Origin: CAWGAJ01 sp963820545
Lineage (GTDB): Bacteria; Planctomycetota; Planctomycetia; Pirellulales; Thermoguttaceae
Assembly (NCBI GenBank): GCA_963820545.1
Contig: CAWGAJ010000002.1
Location: 372,001 to 436,000 of the forward strand
DNA length: 64,000 bases
Direction: 5' to 3'
The stretch's first letter is position 1, and each line of letters starts with the position of its first letter. A program made the position numbers and the translations under genes. Positions 63,993 to 64,000 of the stretch are shown piece by piece. Below the pieces are notes generated by a model. The model had not been told where the DNA came from. It was given only the letters and a program-made list of their open reading frames with translations, and ran no database searches.

Positions 63993-64000
63993 CGTGCTTT

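Noticed and set aside
1..64000. CRISPR array, rRNA operon, exosortase or complete known defence system
   Set aside because: No regularly spaced repeats, no rRNA sequence and no diagnostic proteins of these systems were seen.

Overview
The window looks like chromosomal DNA of a planctomycete (phylum Planctomycetota, possibly near Pirellulales; inferred, no marker gene was searched). Pointers are five PEP-CTERM surface proteins, a DUF1559 pseudopilin-like protein, an ECF sigma factor overlapping a Ser/Thr kinase-TPR gene, a Rho_N-DUF4912 protein, an AtpE with a long cleavable-looking N-terminus and csrA beside a murB-ftsQ pair.

Left half (1-30.3 kb) is a GC-rich housekeeping block. It holds the 3' part of a large unknown gene, a PEP-CTERM gene, an ECF sigma / small membrane protein / signal peptidase I operon, DUF4912, the complete F1Fo ATP synthase operon (Z-I-B-E-F-H-A-G-D-C), mutL, a methylenetetrahydrofolate reductase with a Cys-rich tail next to a corrinoid protein, csrA, ftsQ-murB, purA-uppS, a SpoU methyltransferase, an oligopeptide transporter remnant, rdgB and pyk. 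Nine single-base frame breaks fall in seven genes here, including atpD, purA and pyk. Sequencing or assembly indels are the most likely cause. The spacers are filled with short dispersed repeat families (GGATGAA, GGGGATA, CCACTGTC, TGCAAATTGAAAA types), which even encode the purA-uppS junction.

At 30,271-30,309 a tRNA-Ser(UGA) gene stops at the 3' edge of its anticodon loop and is followed by AGGTGT direct repeats, like an integration junction. Everything to the right (30.3-64 kb) is accessory. It starts with two tandem PEP-CTERM genes whose ends are identical and a beta-propeller PEP-CTERM gene. The first tandem gene and the propeller gene lie behind a duplicated 172-bp leader that carries a -24/-12 (sigma-54-like) promoter motif. 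Then follow a secreted HNH nuclease, a DUF350 cluster, a decayed tract with a group II intron that has lost its ORF, a complete IS4-type element, zinc-ribbon proteins, an unknown gene-HD domain operon, an IS30 element inserted in a secreted-protein gene, Nudix, LMW-phosphatase and truncated GNAT genes, a 1504-residue autotransporter-strand-repeat PEP-CTERM protein, a WYL regulator-Rieske pair, the ECF-kinase pair, secreted and pseudopilin genes, a SEC-C protein and the IstB half of an IS21 element at the edge.

The common theme of the accessory part is surface and secreted proteins sorted by exosortase (not in this window) plus mobile DNA. The clearest candidates for new biology are the shared sigma-54-like leader of PEP-CTERM genes, the tRNA-Ser junction and the compact group II intron. 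No CRISPR array or complete known defence system was seen.
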